A DNA stretch of 64,000 nt from Clostridia bacterium UC5.1-1D10 (GCA_001304995.1 BBZU01000008.1:1-64000); one strand, 5' to 3'. Shown: positions 1 through 9,225, counted from the stretch's first letter. The notes: generated from the sequence alone by a model not told the origin. Numbers and translations are program-made.

Positions 1-3
1 CAA

Positions 4-37
4 AAAGCCTCATGGAATCAAAGTCCCATGAGGCTTT
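4..37 (-). terminator. Intrinsic terminator of the YkvI-like gene
   Basis: A perfect 12-bp stem (AAAGCCTCATGG, 4-15, with its complement at 26-37) has a 10-base loop. Read leftward it is followed by a short T tract, and it lies 26 bp past the stop of the gene at 63-1190. Confidence 0.85.
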
Positions 38-62
38 CTTCTATGCTTCGTTTATTGTTAGA

Positions 63-1190
63 TTACTGCTGCTGTTCCAGCTTTTTGTATTTTTCATTGA
101 GGGCTGCGCCCACTTCTTTCTTATCCCGTTTATCAAACAGCATATGATACAGTACTACAACCATCAGGATGATACCCATGTAACCGCTGAAAGGATAAAT
201 GGTATTTACCAGAACTTTGAAGTCTGTCATGCCCAGGAAGAAAGCGATAACTGTCAGAACCAGAGCAACCAACATAAATTTCTTTGTTTTTTCCTGCGCG
301 AACTGGCTGGTTACGCCCCACAGCATAGGTACTGCTGTTGTATAGATACCGCAGATCAGGATAACAGAGAATACAACACCAACTGCACGATGGATATTGT
401 CTGCCAGCACCAGAGAAGGTACCGCTTTGTCATAAACGCTTTCGATGTTTACCAGCAGCCCCAGGTTCATGCACAGGATTGCCAGACCGAAAAGCACGCC
501 GCCCAGCAGACCGCCATACAGAGCTTCTTTGCTGCTGTTTGCGCTGGCACCGATACCAGCAGAGAAAATCAATACGGCAATGGCATTAAAACCAGGATAC
601 AGGATACTGGAGAAAAGCCAGCCGCCGCTGTTCTTTGTAATTTCCAATGTAGGAATGACTTCTGCGGCATGACCCAGTCCGCCTGCATTACCCAGGAAGC
701 TGATCAGACCAACGCCAACAGAAAAGACAATGATAACTGTACCAAGGCTGCCCAGAATGTCTGTCAGTTTGTGCAGCCCCAGAATAACTGTAAAGAATGC
801 TGCCAATGTCATACCGACACGACCTACATAAGGATTGATTCCATAGTATTCTGCCAGTGTTGCGCCTGCACCGGAAATCATGATAACGAAGATCGCGTAC
901 AGGAATGCTTGGAACAGAATTTCGAAAATTTTACCAACTGTATGACCAAAATAAAAACGTACAATTGCGCCGGGAACTTTCAGCTGCAATTCTTTCCCGT
1001 GCCTCATAAACATACCGCCTGCCCAGGCGAAAACTACCATTGTTATAATACTGCCCAGGATACTCATAATCCCCTGTGCTGTAAAGAACTGCATAATTTC
1101 CTGCCCTGTTGCAAAGCCTGAACCGATGGCGCATGCCACATATGCGCCGGCAAATTTTACCACATTTGCCATACTCACCTTGTTTTCCAT
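63..1190 (-). CDS. YkvI-family integral membrane protein (putative transporter)
   Basis: The 375-residue protein is almost entirely hydrophobic, with about ten membrane segments and a short charged tail. The start region has the GSGFATGQE motif typical of the YkvI/YkvI-like family, which is distantly related to amino acid and neurotransmitter:sodium symporters. The substrate is not known for the family. The ATG start is preceded by AAAGGGG. It is divergent from the class III aminotransferase gene at 1510, so an amino acid substrate is a reasonable inference. A sigmaA-type promoter and a 20-bp dyad lie between it and that neighbour. Confidence 0.8.
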   Translation of the reverse strand: MENKVSMANVVKFAGAYVACAIGSGFATGQEIMQFFTAQGIMSILGSIITMVVFAWAGGMFMRHGKELQLKVPGAIVRFYFGHTVGKIFEILFQAFLYAIFVIMISGAGATLAEYYGINPYVGRVGMTLAAFFTVILGLHKLTDILGSLGTVIIVFSVGVGLISFLGNAGGLGHAAEVIPTLEITKNSGGWLFSSILYPGFNAIAVLIFSAGIGASANSSKEALYGGLLGGVLFGLAILCMNLGLLVNIESVYDKAVPSLVLADNIHRAVGVVFSVILICGIYTTAVPMLWGVTSQFAQEKTKKFMLVALVLTVIAFFLGMTDFKVLVNTIYPFSGYMGIILMVVVLYHMLFDKRDKKEVGAALNEKYKKLEQQQ

Positions 1191-1250
1191 ACCTTGTTCC
1201 CCTTTCTCTTTTGCATTTTCCAGATTCTTCTTTTGAAATCAGGATTGTAT

Positions 1251-1270
1251 CGATTTAAGTACATAAATCG
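1251..1270. promoter_or_regulatory. 20-bp dyad, candidate operator of the YkvI-like gene
   Basis: CGATTTA-A-GTAC-A-TAAATCG is a dyad with only the two symmetric spacer bases unpaired. It sits just downstream of the leftward -10 box (1281-1286), near +5 to +25 of that transcript, a usual place for a repressor. The regulator is unknown. Confidence 0.5.
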
Positions 1271-1280
1271 AATATGGAAG

Positions 1281-1310
1281 ATTGTACCATATTGTTCTGT
1301 TTTTTGTAAA
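1281..1310 (-). promoter_or_regulatory. SigmaA-type promoter of the YkvI-like gene
   Basis: On the minus strand TTTACA (1310-1305) and TACAAT (1286-1281) are separated by 18 bases, about 90 bp upstream of the start codon. Confidence 0.6.
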
Positions 1311-1411
1311 GAAATAGATTACACAATTTTTTCCATGTTTATGCAAAACCTTTCCATCTTTTTCACAATAAAAATCTGATTTTTTTCCTCGTTTTTTTAT
1401 TATTTCTGCCA

Positions 1412-1440
1412 TTGTCAAAAAAACACATTGGTGATACAGT
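1412..1440 (+). promoter_or_regulatory. SigmaA-type promoter of the class III aminotransferase
   Basis: TTGTCA (1412-1417) and TACAGT (1435-1440) are 17 bases apart and 70 bp upstream of the start. The -10 matches consensus at four of six positions. Confidence 0.5.
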
Positions 1441-1509
1441 ATTGAGCAAGATTTATTTTTATACGTTGTATCTAATAAAAAACATACAAAAGATAGGGGT
1501 GTAGCAACT

Positions 1510-2850
1510 ATGAACACAGAAAAATGTACTTCATGGGTAGAGAGAGATAAGAAGGTAATGGCTCCAACACAGCACCTTTCTTACTTCCCACTTGTTGTAG
1601 AAAGCGGTAAAGGCTCTATTATCCGAGATCTGGACGGCAATGAATACATTGACTTCCTCAGCAGCGCTTCTTCCTTAAATCTTGGCACATGCAACGATCA
1701 TGTAAAAGCTGCCGTAGAAGAACAGCTGAAAAAATATTCACAGTATACCATTGCTTATACATATAATATTCCTGCCATCGAATATGCTGAACGTCTTGTC
1801 AGCACATATCCTGGCGATGTAAAAGCCAAAGTTCTGTTTGGTAACTGTGGTTCTGACGGCAATGACGCTGCTGTAAAATTTGCCAGAGCATTTACCGGAC
1901 GCACCAAAATCATCACATTCATCAACGGTTATCATGGCAATACTTACGGTTCTTCTTCCATGACAACTGTAACCACCCGTATGAGAAAGAAAATGGGCCC
2001 TTTCCTGCCGGAAATCTATCCCTTCCCCTTCTTCGGGTCTGACACACCAGACGATGTATGTGAAAAAGAATGTCTGAAAGAAATGCAGCGTGCATTTGAT
2101 ACTTACCTGCCCGCAGACGATGTGGCAGCAGTCATCATCGAACCTGTTCAGGGTGACGGCGGCCTGATTCCTGCGCATCCTATCTTCATGAAAAAACTGC
2201 ATGAACTTTGCCAGAAACACGGCATCCTGTTTATTTCCGAAGAAGTACAGCAGGCATTCTACCGCACTGGTAAAATGTATGGTATCGAACATTACGACAT
2301 CGTACCTGACGGCATCATCTTGGGCAAATCTGTCGGCGCTGGTCTGACACTGGGCGCTTTCATGGCTAGAGAAGAAATCATGGACTGCCTGCCTGCTCCT
2401 GCCCATCTGTTCACACTGGGCGGCAACGCACTGGCATGTTCCGCTGGTATTGCGGCATTTGACTACATGCATACAGAAGAATTCCAGAATATTTTGAAAA
2501 CAAACTGCGAAATCCTGCAGGAATCCTTCGCAATGCTGAAAGAAAAACATGGCAATATCATCAGCACAACCAATGGTTTGGGTATGTCCTGTGGTATCGG
2601 CATCGTAAAAACAAATGCCGATGGCACCAAAGAACCTGATCTGGATGGTACTTTCAAGATCCTCTACCGTGCATACGAAAAAGGTCTGCTGGTCATCTCT
2701 GTTGCAGGCAATATCCTGAGAATTCAGCCGCCTCTGAACATCGAACATGATCTGTTCCGCAAAGCTTTTGCAATCCTGGATGAAGCAATGGCAGACTATG
2801 AAGCAGGCAATATCCCTGACGACGTACTGCAGTTCCAGAATGGCTGGTAA
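1510..2850 (+). CDS. Class III PLP enzyme, amino acid epimerase/aminotransferase family
   Basis: A 446-residue fold-type I PLP enzyme. GSDGNDA (115-120) and the Schiff-base lysine K273 in LGKSVGAG are clear, and the C-terminal GNILRIQPPL is typical. From memory the protein resembles Lactobacillus isoleucine 2-epimerase more than GABA aminotransferase over several blocks (APAHLFT, GNILR.QPPL, terminal GW), so racemisation/epimerisation of a branched-chain amino acid is as likely as transamination. Odd feature: the residue that normally pairs with the pyridine nitrogen (Asp of the D-E-V motif) is Glu244, in SEEVQQ. The start ATG follows AGGGGTG. It is divergent from a YkvI-like transporter gene and has its own terminator. 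Confidence 0.85.
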   Translation: MNTEKCTSWVERDKKVMAPTQHLSYFPLVVESGKGSIIRDLDGNEYIDFLSSASSLNLGTCNDHVKAAVEEQLKKYSQYTIAYTYNIPAIEYAERLVSTYPGDVKAKVLFGNCGSDGNDAAVKFARAFTGRTKIITFINGYHGNTYGSSSMTTVTTRMRKKMGPFLPEIYPFPFFGSDTPDDVCEKECLKEMQRAFDTYLPADDVAAVIIEPVQGDGGLIPAHPIFMKKLHELCQKHGILFISEEVQQAFYRTGKMYGIEHYDIVPDGIILGKSVGAGLTLGAFMAREEIMDCLPAPAHLFTLGGNALACSAGIAAFDYMHTEEFQNILKTNCEILQESFAMLKEKHGNIISTTNGLGMSCGIGIVKTNADGTKEPDLDGTFKILYRAYEKGLLVISVAGNILRIQPPLNIEHDLFRKAFAILDEAMADYEAGNIPDDVLQFQNGW

Positions 2851-2862
2851 TACTGATTTTAC

Positions 2863-2891
2863 AAGAGAGAAGCAATTCAAGCTTCTCTCTT
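2863..2891 (+). terminator. Intrinsic terminator of the class III aminotransferase
   Basis: AAGAGAGAAGC (2863-2873) pairs with GCTTCTCTCTT (2881-2891), followed by TTTC, 12 bp after the stop codon. Confidence 0.85.
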
Positions 2892-3305
2892 TTCTTGTGT
2901 GCAGAGGCCATAGGAATCTTTCTCCAGCTTTTTCTCTCCCCCCATTTCTATTCTGGAAACTACAAAATAACGCACAGAAATATGCAGGCAAAAAGGCTAT
3001 TAATCCTAATAAAATTGGCTGAATCGCCTCAATATCTTCCCTGATTACAAAATAGCAGCAAGTCTCTCCAATGGTTTACTGGCAAAGAGTATGGTCATTT
3101 TCACCTGTTTTTTCAAAAAATTCACACTCCACAGATGGCTTTTGATGCTTTTCTGTGCTTTTATTAGGCATTTGCATTGCAACAAAGAACTTTCTTTTAT
3201 GTTATGGCATTGAATGCCCTTTTGAGCAGCGTGCAAATTGCAGTAGGATCTGTCAAAAACCCATTTTTCATCCGTCATTTTTCAAATTCTAGCCCCTTTT
3301 TGCAA
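2892..3305. other. About 400 bp without a recognisable gene
   Basis: An AT-rich interval between the terminators of two convergent genes. A 77-codon open frame on the minus strand (3045-3278) has no ribosome site and no recognisable motif. I see no repeat or structured RNA here. Confidence 0.5.
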
Positions 3306-3342
3306 AAAAGATTGGATACCAGTATCCAGTATCCAATCCTTT
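3306..3342 (-). terminator. Intrinsic terminator of cyuA
   Basis: AAAGATTGGATAC (from 3306) and GTATCCAATC (3329-3338) form a hairpin. Read leftward it is followed by CTTTTTT, about 100 bp past the cyuA stop. Confidence 0.75.
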
Positions 3343-3439
3343 GACAGAAAATGTCCATTTTCTTTTTGTGCAATTTTTCGTACAAATTATTCGCAAAACT
3401 CCACTTTTTGGCTTGATGTATGACATCAAGTACAATTTC

Positions 3440-4720
3440 TTATTTTTTATTCTGCATAATTTCGATTACTTTCATATCTACATCTGTCAAACCTTCATGA
3501 GAAAGTTTCATCAGGTTTTTGGTTGTGTCTTCTACCGCAGTGCTGATGATACCGTCAGTTGCCTGTACAATGCTGTTATCCATTGCATACAGTGCCGCAT
3601 AAACTGCTTCGCCTGCGCAGATTGACAGTTTTAACGCACAACCGCCTTTTGCACCGTCACAGAACATACCTGCTACGCCGCCCATCATGTTCTGTACAGC
3701 GCCGGAAATCTGTTCCAAGTTGCCGCCCATCATATATGTGATAGCTGCCGCAGAACCGGAACCTGCCAGTGTTGCGCCACAGATAGGAGAAAGTCTGCCC
3801 ACATGTTTTTTCATATACATGATAATGAGCATTCCCAGCAATTCTGCACGCAGGAGTTTTTCAGGAGAAGCCTGCAAATGTTTTGCAGCCACTGCTGCAG
3901 GAAGCATCGTTTCCAGACCCTGGTTACCACTGCCCAGATATGTCATAACGGAGCCATTGCCGCCGCTCATGCGGAAGTCACATGCTGCTGCTGTTGTCAG
4001 TTTTACATCTGTTACCATATCATTGGACAATGTACCGTTGAGAACCATTTTCTGCATGCAAGGGCCAATACCGATGGCATATTTCTTTTCCAGACCTTTC
4101 TTTGCAATATCCAGGTTCATATCAATACCTTCCTGGATAAATGCCAAATCTTTCACCTCCACTTCATTTGCCATTTTGAAGAAATCAGCAAATGTGTACT
4201 GTGTAATATCGAAACCATCATGTGTTTCTTCTTCCACAACCTCTTCTTTCCGGTTATCCAGCAGGACTTTTCCATCTTTTTCAGAATATACCAGATTATC
4301 ATGGGCATCTTCTGTAATTGTGTGCGCGCGTTCTGTTTCATTTGTAGCTACACATTCAATGTAGAACTGGCTGCTCTTCAGCACTTTTACAGTTACAAAG
4401 CCTTCTTCTACCAGTTTCTGACCTTTTTCCACATGTTCGGGTTTTACTTTCGCAAAAATTTCCATGGTGTTGTCAGGATCAGCCAACAGGCAGCCCAGTA
4501 CACAAGACAGTTCAATACCGTTTGTGCCAGCATTGGGGATCTGTACGCTATAAGCGTTTTTAAAGATGTTGGAGCTGATGACCATATCCAAATGTGTTGC
4601 GGGTTTTTCCAGCAGTGCGCATGCTCTGGATACTGCCAAACCAATTGCTACGGGTTCTGTACAGCCCATGCTGGGTTTCATTTCACTTCTGATTGCTTCC
4701 AATGCCATTTTCATATCCAT
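3440..4720 (-). CDS. cyuA: L-cysteine desulfidase CyuA (UPF0597 / YhaM family)
   Basis: A 426-residue cytoplasmic protein of the UPF0597/serine-dehydratase-alpha-like family; members degrade L-cysteine to pyruvate, ammonia and sulfide using a [4Fe-4S] cluster. The GCTEP motif (19-23) and the FCDGAKGGC motif near 355 supply the usual cluster cysteines, and SGNGSVMTY-like glycine-rich loops lie between them. Length is normal for the family. The start ATG follows AGGAGG. It has a sigma54 promoter at 4771-4788 and lies next to a sigma54 activator gene on the same strand, so expression is probably induced by its substrate through that activator. Its place in amino acid fermentation or sulfur supply is inferred. 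Confidence 0.85.
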   Translation of the reverse strand: MDMKMALEAIRSEMKPSMGCTEPVAIGLAVSRACALLEKPATHLDMVISSNIFKNAYSVQIPNAGTNGIELSCVLGCLLADPDNTMEIFAKVKPEHVEKGQKLVEEGFVTVKVLKSSQFYIECVATNETERAHTITEDAHDNLVYSEKDGKVLLDNRKEEVVEEETHDGFDITQYTFADFFKMANEVEVKDLAFIQEGIDMNLDIAKKGLEKKYAIGIGPCMQKMVLNGTLSNDMVTDVKLTTAAACDFRMSGGNGSVMTYLGSGNQGLETMLPAAVAAKHLQASPEKLLRAELLGMLIIMYMKKHVGRLSPICGATLAGSGSAAAITYMMGGNLEQISGAVQNMMGGVAGMFCDGAKGGCALKLSICAGEAVYAALYAMDNSIVQATDGIISTAVEDTTKNLMKLSHEGLTDVDMKVIEIMQNKK

Positions 4721-4770
4721 TTGTAATTCCTCCTAAAGAATATCCGATTCATTATGTTGTCCTATTATAG

Positions 4771-4788
4771 AGCAAAAAGCGTGCCAAA
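4771..4788 (-). promoter_or_regulatory. Sigma54 (-24/-12) promoter of cyuA
   Basis: The minus strand reads TTTGGCACGCTTTTTGCT, matching consensus TGGCACG-N4-TTGCW in full. Start of transcription would be near 4760, about 40 nt from the start codon. Confidence 0.88.
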
Positions 4789-4826
4789 CAAAAAACCCCC
4801 GAAATTCTGCTTTTTTTGACATTTGA

Positions 4827-5026
4827 TTTCTCAATTATGAGAAATTTATATTGTTTCCATTTCTTTATTTCCCATATCCAAATAAATAATGTACTTTTTC
4901 TCATACATTTTTCCTGCTTTTTGCAATAAAAAAAGCCCCTTTGGTATACGGCATACCAAAAAAAGGGCTTGTTTCTAACTTTTTAGCGATTTCTCATTTT
5001 TGAATATGATTTCTCAAAAATGAGAA
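4827..5026. promoter_or_regulatory. Three enhancer-like sites TTCTCA-N4-TGAGAA
   Basis: Perfect inverted repeats lie at 4827-4844 (arms TTTCTCA/TGAGAAA) and 5011-5026 (TTCTCA/TGAGAA); an imperfect one (TTCTCA-N4-TGAATA) is at 4991-5006. All have a 4-base spacer. They stand about 40, 205 and 225 bp upstream of the sigma54 promoter, where enhancer-binding activators bind. The distal pair abuts the 3' end of the activator gene. Confidence 0.7.
4928..4970 (-). terminator. Intrinsic terminator of the sigma54 activator gene
   Basis: AAGCCC and GGTAT pair with ATACC and GGGCTT around a 5-base loop. Leftward reading ends in a run of seven T, 57 bp past the stop at 5027. Confidence 0.7.
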
Positions 5027-6459
5027 CTAAATGAGATCATATTTTTTCAATTTACGATACAATGTGGCACGGCTCACCTGCAAGGTATCCGCAAGATGGT
5101 TTTTTTCTTCCAGAGAAGCGCCGGGTTTGACCATACGCATCAAAATTCGTTTTTCATAATCGGACATCATTTCATCCAAGGAACGAGGTGCTGCACCACG
5201 GCTTCCATGAAGAGCAATATGATCCGGCAAGTCTGAAAGAGTCACATGCGTTCCTTCCACAATATTGGCCAGATACTCCACAATGTTTTTCAATTCTCTG
5301 ACGTTTCCCGGCCAATCATAAGCAATCATAGCATCCAGTGCTTCCGGTTCCATTCCTTCCAGATGCTTATTCAGTTTCTGATTATAATACCCAATATAAT
5401 GGGTAATCAAAGCCGGCAAGTCTTCCCGCCGCATACGCAAAGGCGGCAATTCAATGGGAATGATATTCAAACGATAATACAAGTCCTCTCGGAATGTGCC
5501 TTCTGCCACCATCTGCTCAATATTTTTATGAGTAGCGCAAATAACGCGAATGTCTATCGGAATAGGTTTTCGTCCGCCGATTCGTTCCACCTGTTTTTCC
5601 TGCAAAACACGGAGCAGTTTTGTCTGAACCGGCAAAGGCATATCACCGATTTCATCCAGAAAAATGGTACTTTTATCTGCCAGTTCAAATTTCCCCACAG
5701 AGCCATGCTTCCGCGCTCCGGTGAAAGCTCCTTCTTCATAGCCAAAGAGTTCACTTTCCACCAGATTTTCTGGAATGGCAGCACAGTTAATGGAAATCAT
5801 CAATTTTTCCCTGCGGTCGCTGAGATCATGAATCATTTTTGCCATAATTTCTTTCCCCGTACCGCTTTCCCCACGGAGAAACACCGTAGAATCAGACTTG
5901 GCAACTTTCCGGCCGATACGCAGCGCCTCCTGCATCTTGGGGCTATCCCCTACAAAAGACCATGCGCTTTCGGCCGTATGCACCGCTTTCAATTGTTCTT
6001 CCAATTTGCTGTTCGCTTCATCCGTATAAAGCTTGCTTTCCAGCAACATACTCATATACTTGAGGAATTCTTCCAATTTTCCCATATTCTCCAGAACATT
6101 CTTCCGCTGCTGTTCCCGAAAAGCAATGATAGAAATGATGCCTACCACTGTCTGATTCTGAAAGATGGGATAAGCCAGATTGGCAAGCTCTTTGCAGTAT
6201 GCCCGTTTCTCACAACCTACACAGTTGGAGTCGTCGTTCACATCCCGAATAATACCGCCCTTCCCAGTCTTAAGAATCTTCTCAAAAAATTGGCATGGGA
6301 AACGGCATTACCGATTTCATTGAGATAATCCCCTGTGCCTGCCACACGAATCAGTTCATGGTCTACGATGGTAACATCTGCTTCCAAAATAGAAGCGATG
6401 GCCTGTACATATGCCTGAATAAAAGGTTGTATTTTCATCAAAGGTGTCAAGCCTGTCAT
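5027..6459 (-). CDS. Sigma54-dependent enhancer-binding activator, probable regulator of cyuA
   Basis: Read across one frameshift (the A6 run at 6284-6289 is one base short) this is a 477-residue activator. An N-terminal PAS-like sensor part (about 1-165) carries a CVGCEKRAYC cysteine cluster near residue 78. The AAA+ domain has Walker A GESGTGKE, the sigma54-contact loop GAFTGA and Walker B FLDEIG. A Fis-type helix-turn-helix closes it (VSRATLYRKLKKY). The pairing with a sigma54-driven cysteine desulfidase parallels, from memory, the CdsR/SigL cysteine control in Clostridioides difficile. The exact start is uncertain: GGGAG lies directly against the ATG at 6459, and ATG 6438 is an alternative. 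Confidence 0.85.
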
Positions 6460-6533
6460 CTCCCAGCCGTTCTCATCTCATTCCAACATTGTTTTTATCA
6501 AAGTATTTTCATATAAAACTCCAGAAAACAAGA

Positions 6534-6558
6534 GCCGGAAACTCTCATCAGTTCCGGC
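6534..6558 (-). terminator. Intrinsic terminator of the alcohol dehydrogenase gene
   Basis: GCCGGAA (6534-6540) pairs with TTCCGGC (6552-6558). The leftward reading continues TCTTGTTTT, 27 bp past the stop. Confidence 0.65.
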
Positions 6559-6584
6559 ATCTATTTTTCTGTATCTTGATTATA

Positions 6585-7687
6585 TCACAGCAGGCTTTTT
6601 CTGTAAACTTCCAGAATATCCTTCTCTTCCAGACCATATTCGGGGAATGTAGCCAGTTTTTTGGGATTTTCCATGGAGCGTTTTGCGTAGTAAGCAATAT
6701 CCTCCGCTGTGAATGTTTCGGAAATATCCAGTACATCTTTCATGAGCTGGCCCATGTCTTCTGTGGTTTCCAGACCCAGATAGCCAAGAACTTCTTTGAC
6801 TTTCTGATTGTCTTTGCCAAAGAGTTCCATATACGCCTGCATCACCATGCCATTTGCACGGCCATGAGGAATCTGTTTTTCGTATGTCAGGAAATAACCC
6901 AATGCATGGGGAATGGAAGTGCTTGTCTGGGCAATGGCAACACCGCCAATTGTGGATGCCAGCATCAGTTTTTCACGTACTTCCGGTGTATATTCTCTTG
7001 CTTTGAGCGCAGGAATACATTCTTTCCAGTAGGACAGACCCATAGCCACGATTTTTTCACTTACTGTATTGGCATTTGCGCTCAAATAGCTTTCTACCAG
7101 ATGGCTCATAGCATCTACTGCTGTATTATTGGTTACTTTTGCAGAAAGTGTATCCATGTATTTGGGATCTAAGAAAGATACGGCTGCAAATACAGGCTGC
7201 ATAATACCGCTTTTGGTACGTTTTTCATGGAGTGTCAAAATGGCATACTGTGTCACTTCAGAGCCTGTACCTGCTGTTGTAGGGATTTCCACAACAGGCA
7301 GTGCTTTTGCGGAAGGATCTGTAAAGAGAATTTCCGCATCTGCTTCCGGATTTGCAGTCAGTACCGCAATGGCTTTGGAAGCATCCATAGGAGAGCCGCC
7401 GCCGATCCCAATAACAAAATCAACCGCTTCTTTTTTGCCAGTTCTGCCGCACGGACAACGGTTTCCACATCGGGATTTTCACCGATCTCATCGAACAATA
7501 CCCACTGCATGTCCAATGCTTCCAGCGCATCTGTTACATCTTTCTGAGAACCGTTTTTCTTTGCGGAAGTTCTGCCAGTAACAATCATGGCTTTCTTCCC
7601 CAGTTTTTTCAGAACTTCTTTATGTTCTGCAATACAGTCCCGTCCAAAGTATGTATCTACGGGCATAAAATAACGAAATGTGTTCAT
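6585..7687 (-). CDS. Iron-containing alcohol dehydrogenase (type III)
   Basis: An NAD(P)H-dependent oxidoreductase of about 367 residues when read across a frameshift in the T6 run at 7431-7436 (one base short). Restoring the base recreates the nucleotide-binding GIGGGSPMDASK motif. TTAGTGSEVT and the iron ligands follow in order: His in AMSHLVE, SIPHALGY and IPHGRANG. Family members reduce aldehydes such as butyraldehyde or lactaldehyde; the substrate here cannot be told. The ATG at 7687 is chosen because AAGGAGG precedes it. The small gene at 7705-7959 ends 17 bp upstream, so the two are probably one transcript. Confidence 0.88.
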
Positions 7688-7704
7688 ATTTCTATTCCTC
7701 CTTT

Positions 7705-7959
7705 TTAGCACAAAAAATCATACCAGTCCCAATCCACAGACAAAATACCTACGGCCGTCTGTTCCTGAGGGTCTTCCAATAATTCAAATTCTATTTCAAA
7801 TTCATGATAACGTTCGCCTTCAATGGTTGCTACACCAGAAATGATGTAATGGCGGCCTTCTCCTTCCAGCCATTCCCCTTCCATCAGAAGATCATCTTCT
7901 TCCAGATAGATTTTATTCAGTTCCTGCTGGATTTCCTGTTCCGTAAATGTCAAACGCAT
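7705..7959 (-). CDS. Small acidic protein of unknown function
   Basis: 84 residues, strongly acidic, with a helical N-terminal part (LTFTEQEIQQELNKIY) and a beta-rich remainder ending in VDWDWYDFLC. I do not recognise the family. The ATG at 7959 is chosen over longer frames because AAGGAGG stands 8 bases upstream. It is the first gene before the alcohol dehydrogenase on the same strand. Confidence 0.7.
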   Translation of the reverse strand: MRLTFTEQEIQQELNKIYLEEDDLLMEGEWLEGEGRHYIISGVATIEGERYHEFEIEFELLEDPQEQTAVGILSVDWDWYDFLC

Positions 7960-8022
7960 AGCAATAACCTCCTTTATGATGATTTTACCATTGACAAAAT
8001 AGATATACAAGAAAATTTCTCT

Positions 8023-8050
8023 TTGTCGCAAAGGCATTTCATGGTATACT
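8023..8050 (+). promoter_or_regulatory. SigmaA-type promoter of the exonuclease gene
   Basis: TTGTCG (8023-8028) and TATACT (8045-8050) are separated by 16 bases, about 30 bp before the start codon. Confidence 0.6.
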
Positions 8051-8080
8051 AATTGAGTACAACAAACAGGAGGCTTGGAG

Positions 8081-8874
8081 ATGCATTACATTGTATTAGA
8101 CTTGGAATTTAACCAGTCCTTTCCATTTAAGACCGGAAAAAAACAGAGCCTGTGGCAGAATGCCCTTTCGAAATCATACAGATTGGTGCCGTAAAGCTCA
8201 ATGAAAATTTTGATATATTAGAAGAATTCAATTATATGATTCGTCCCCAGATTTACCCCCGTCTGCATCCCTTTGTGGAAAAAATCACTGGGATACAGGA
8301 AGAAGACTTAAAAGGACAGCCCTCTTTCTCAGAAGCTTATGAAGCATTTTTGCGCTTTATCGGCAAAGAAGAAGCAATTCTCTGTACATGGGGCCCTGAC
8401 GACATCAAGTCTTTGTTCCGCAATATTCTCTATTATAATCTGGATGCAGATGCACTGACTGATCAATATCTGAATATCCAGCCCTTTGCTTCCGCATATC
8501 TTCATCAGGAAGCCGGCAAAGCCATTGGTCTGAAAAATGCCGTGACAGAACTGGGTATCGAAATACAGGATGCGTTCCACAACGCACTGAATGACGCTGT
8601 CTACACAGCTAAAATTTTCCGCATCGTTCATCCGGAAAACATTACGCCGGATATTTTCCAGCCACTGACTATGCTTGCGAAAAAACCAAAACGTATGCGG
8701 ACAGATAAAAAAGCCCTGTTCCAGCACTTCATGACACAGCTGAACCGGGAACTGACAGAAAGCGAAAAGAAACTCATCAAAGCAGCTTATACCTTGGGCC
8801 GCAATCATGCTTACGATATGGCTCCTGCGCCTAAGAAACACAAAGATACAAAATCTGAAAAGAAAAAATCATAA
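8081..8874 (+). CDS. DEDDh-family 3'-5' exonuclease
   Basis: The 264-residue reading crosses one frameshift (the A7 run at 8137-8143 is one base short). The first acidic motif VLDLEFN is at residues 5-11 and the last, with the catalytic His, is HNALNDA near 165. This is the RNase T / DNA polymerase III epsilon exonuclease fold, close to the KapD/ERI-1-like group. The basic C-terminal tail (KKHKDTKSEKKK) may bind nucleic acid. Start ATG 8081 follows CAGGAGG. Whether RNA or DNA is the substrate cannot be told. Confidence 0.8.
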
Positions 8875-8886
8875 ACGAATTCTCGA

Positions 8887-8920
8887 AACCAGAACGTTCA
8901 GCGGAGCATTCTGGTTTTTT
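8887..8920 (+). terminator. Intrinsic terminator of the exonuclease gene
   Basis: AACCAGAA (8887-8894) pairs with TTCTGGTT (8909-8916), followed by T5, 12 bp after the stop. The 275 bp beyond it are AT-rich and show no gene. Confidence 0.7.
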
Positions 8921-9196
8921 TATTTCTAAATCTGCTCTTACTATGTTCCGCATCACAAAGACATATCTTAAATTCTTTTCAAATTTGTTTTTATTTATTT
9001 CATATTTTTATGAAAGGTATCAAATATTTCTATGGCTTAATTTTCAGTTTTCCCTTTGCAAATTTTGCATAAAATTACACTCCTTTCCAATTCATCTATT
9101 CAAAAACCCAAATTATTCTTATATTTTAAAACCCCTATTTTAAAATAGAATGAATTTTTATCACAAAATTCCGCATAATAACAAATATCTGTGTAT

Positions 9197-9225
9197 TTGA
9201 CTCTAGGCTTTTATCATATTATAAT
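9197..9225 (+). promoter_or_regulatory. Strong sigmaA promoter of purA
   Basis: TTGACT (9197-9202), 17 bases, TATAAT (9220-9225), 52 bp before the start codon. I see no purine riboswitch in the short leader. Confidence 0.8.

Noticed and set aside
1738-2991. A 417-codon open frame antisense to the class III aminotransferase
   Set aside because: Runs through the terminator of the real gene and has no ribosome site or family features.
3045-3278. 77-codon open frame on the minus strand
   Set aside because: No ribosome site, no recognisable domain, and it lies between two terminators of convergent genes.
8875-9196. Possible riboswitch or small RNA before purA
   Set aside because: No conserved purine riboswitch core and no hairpin with T run other than the upstream gene's terminator.
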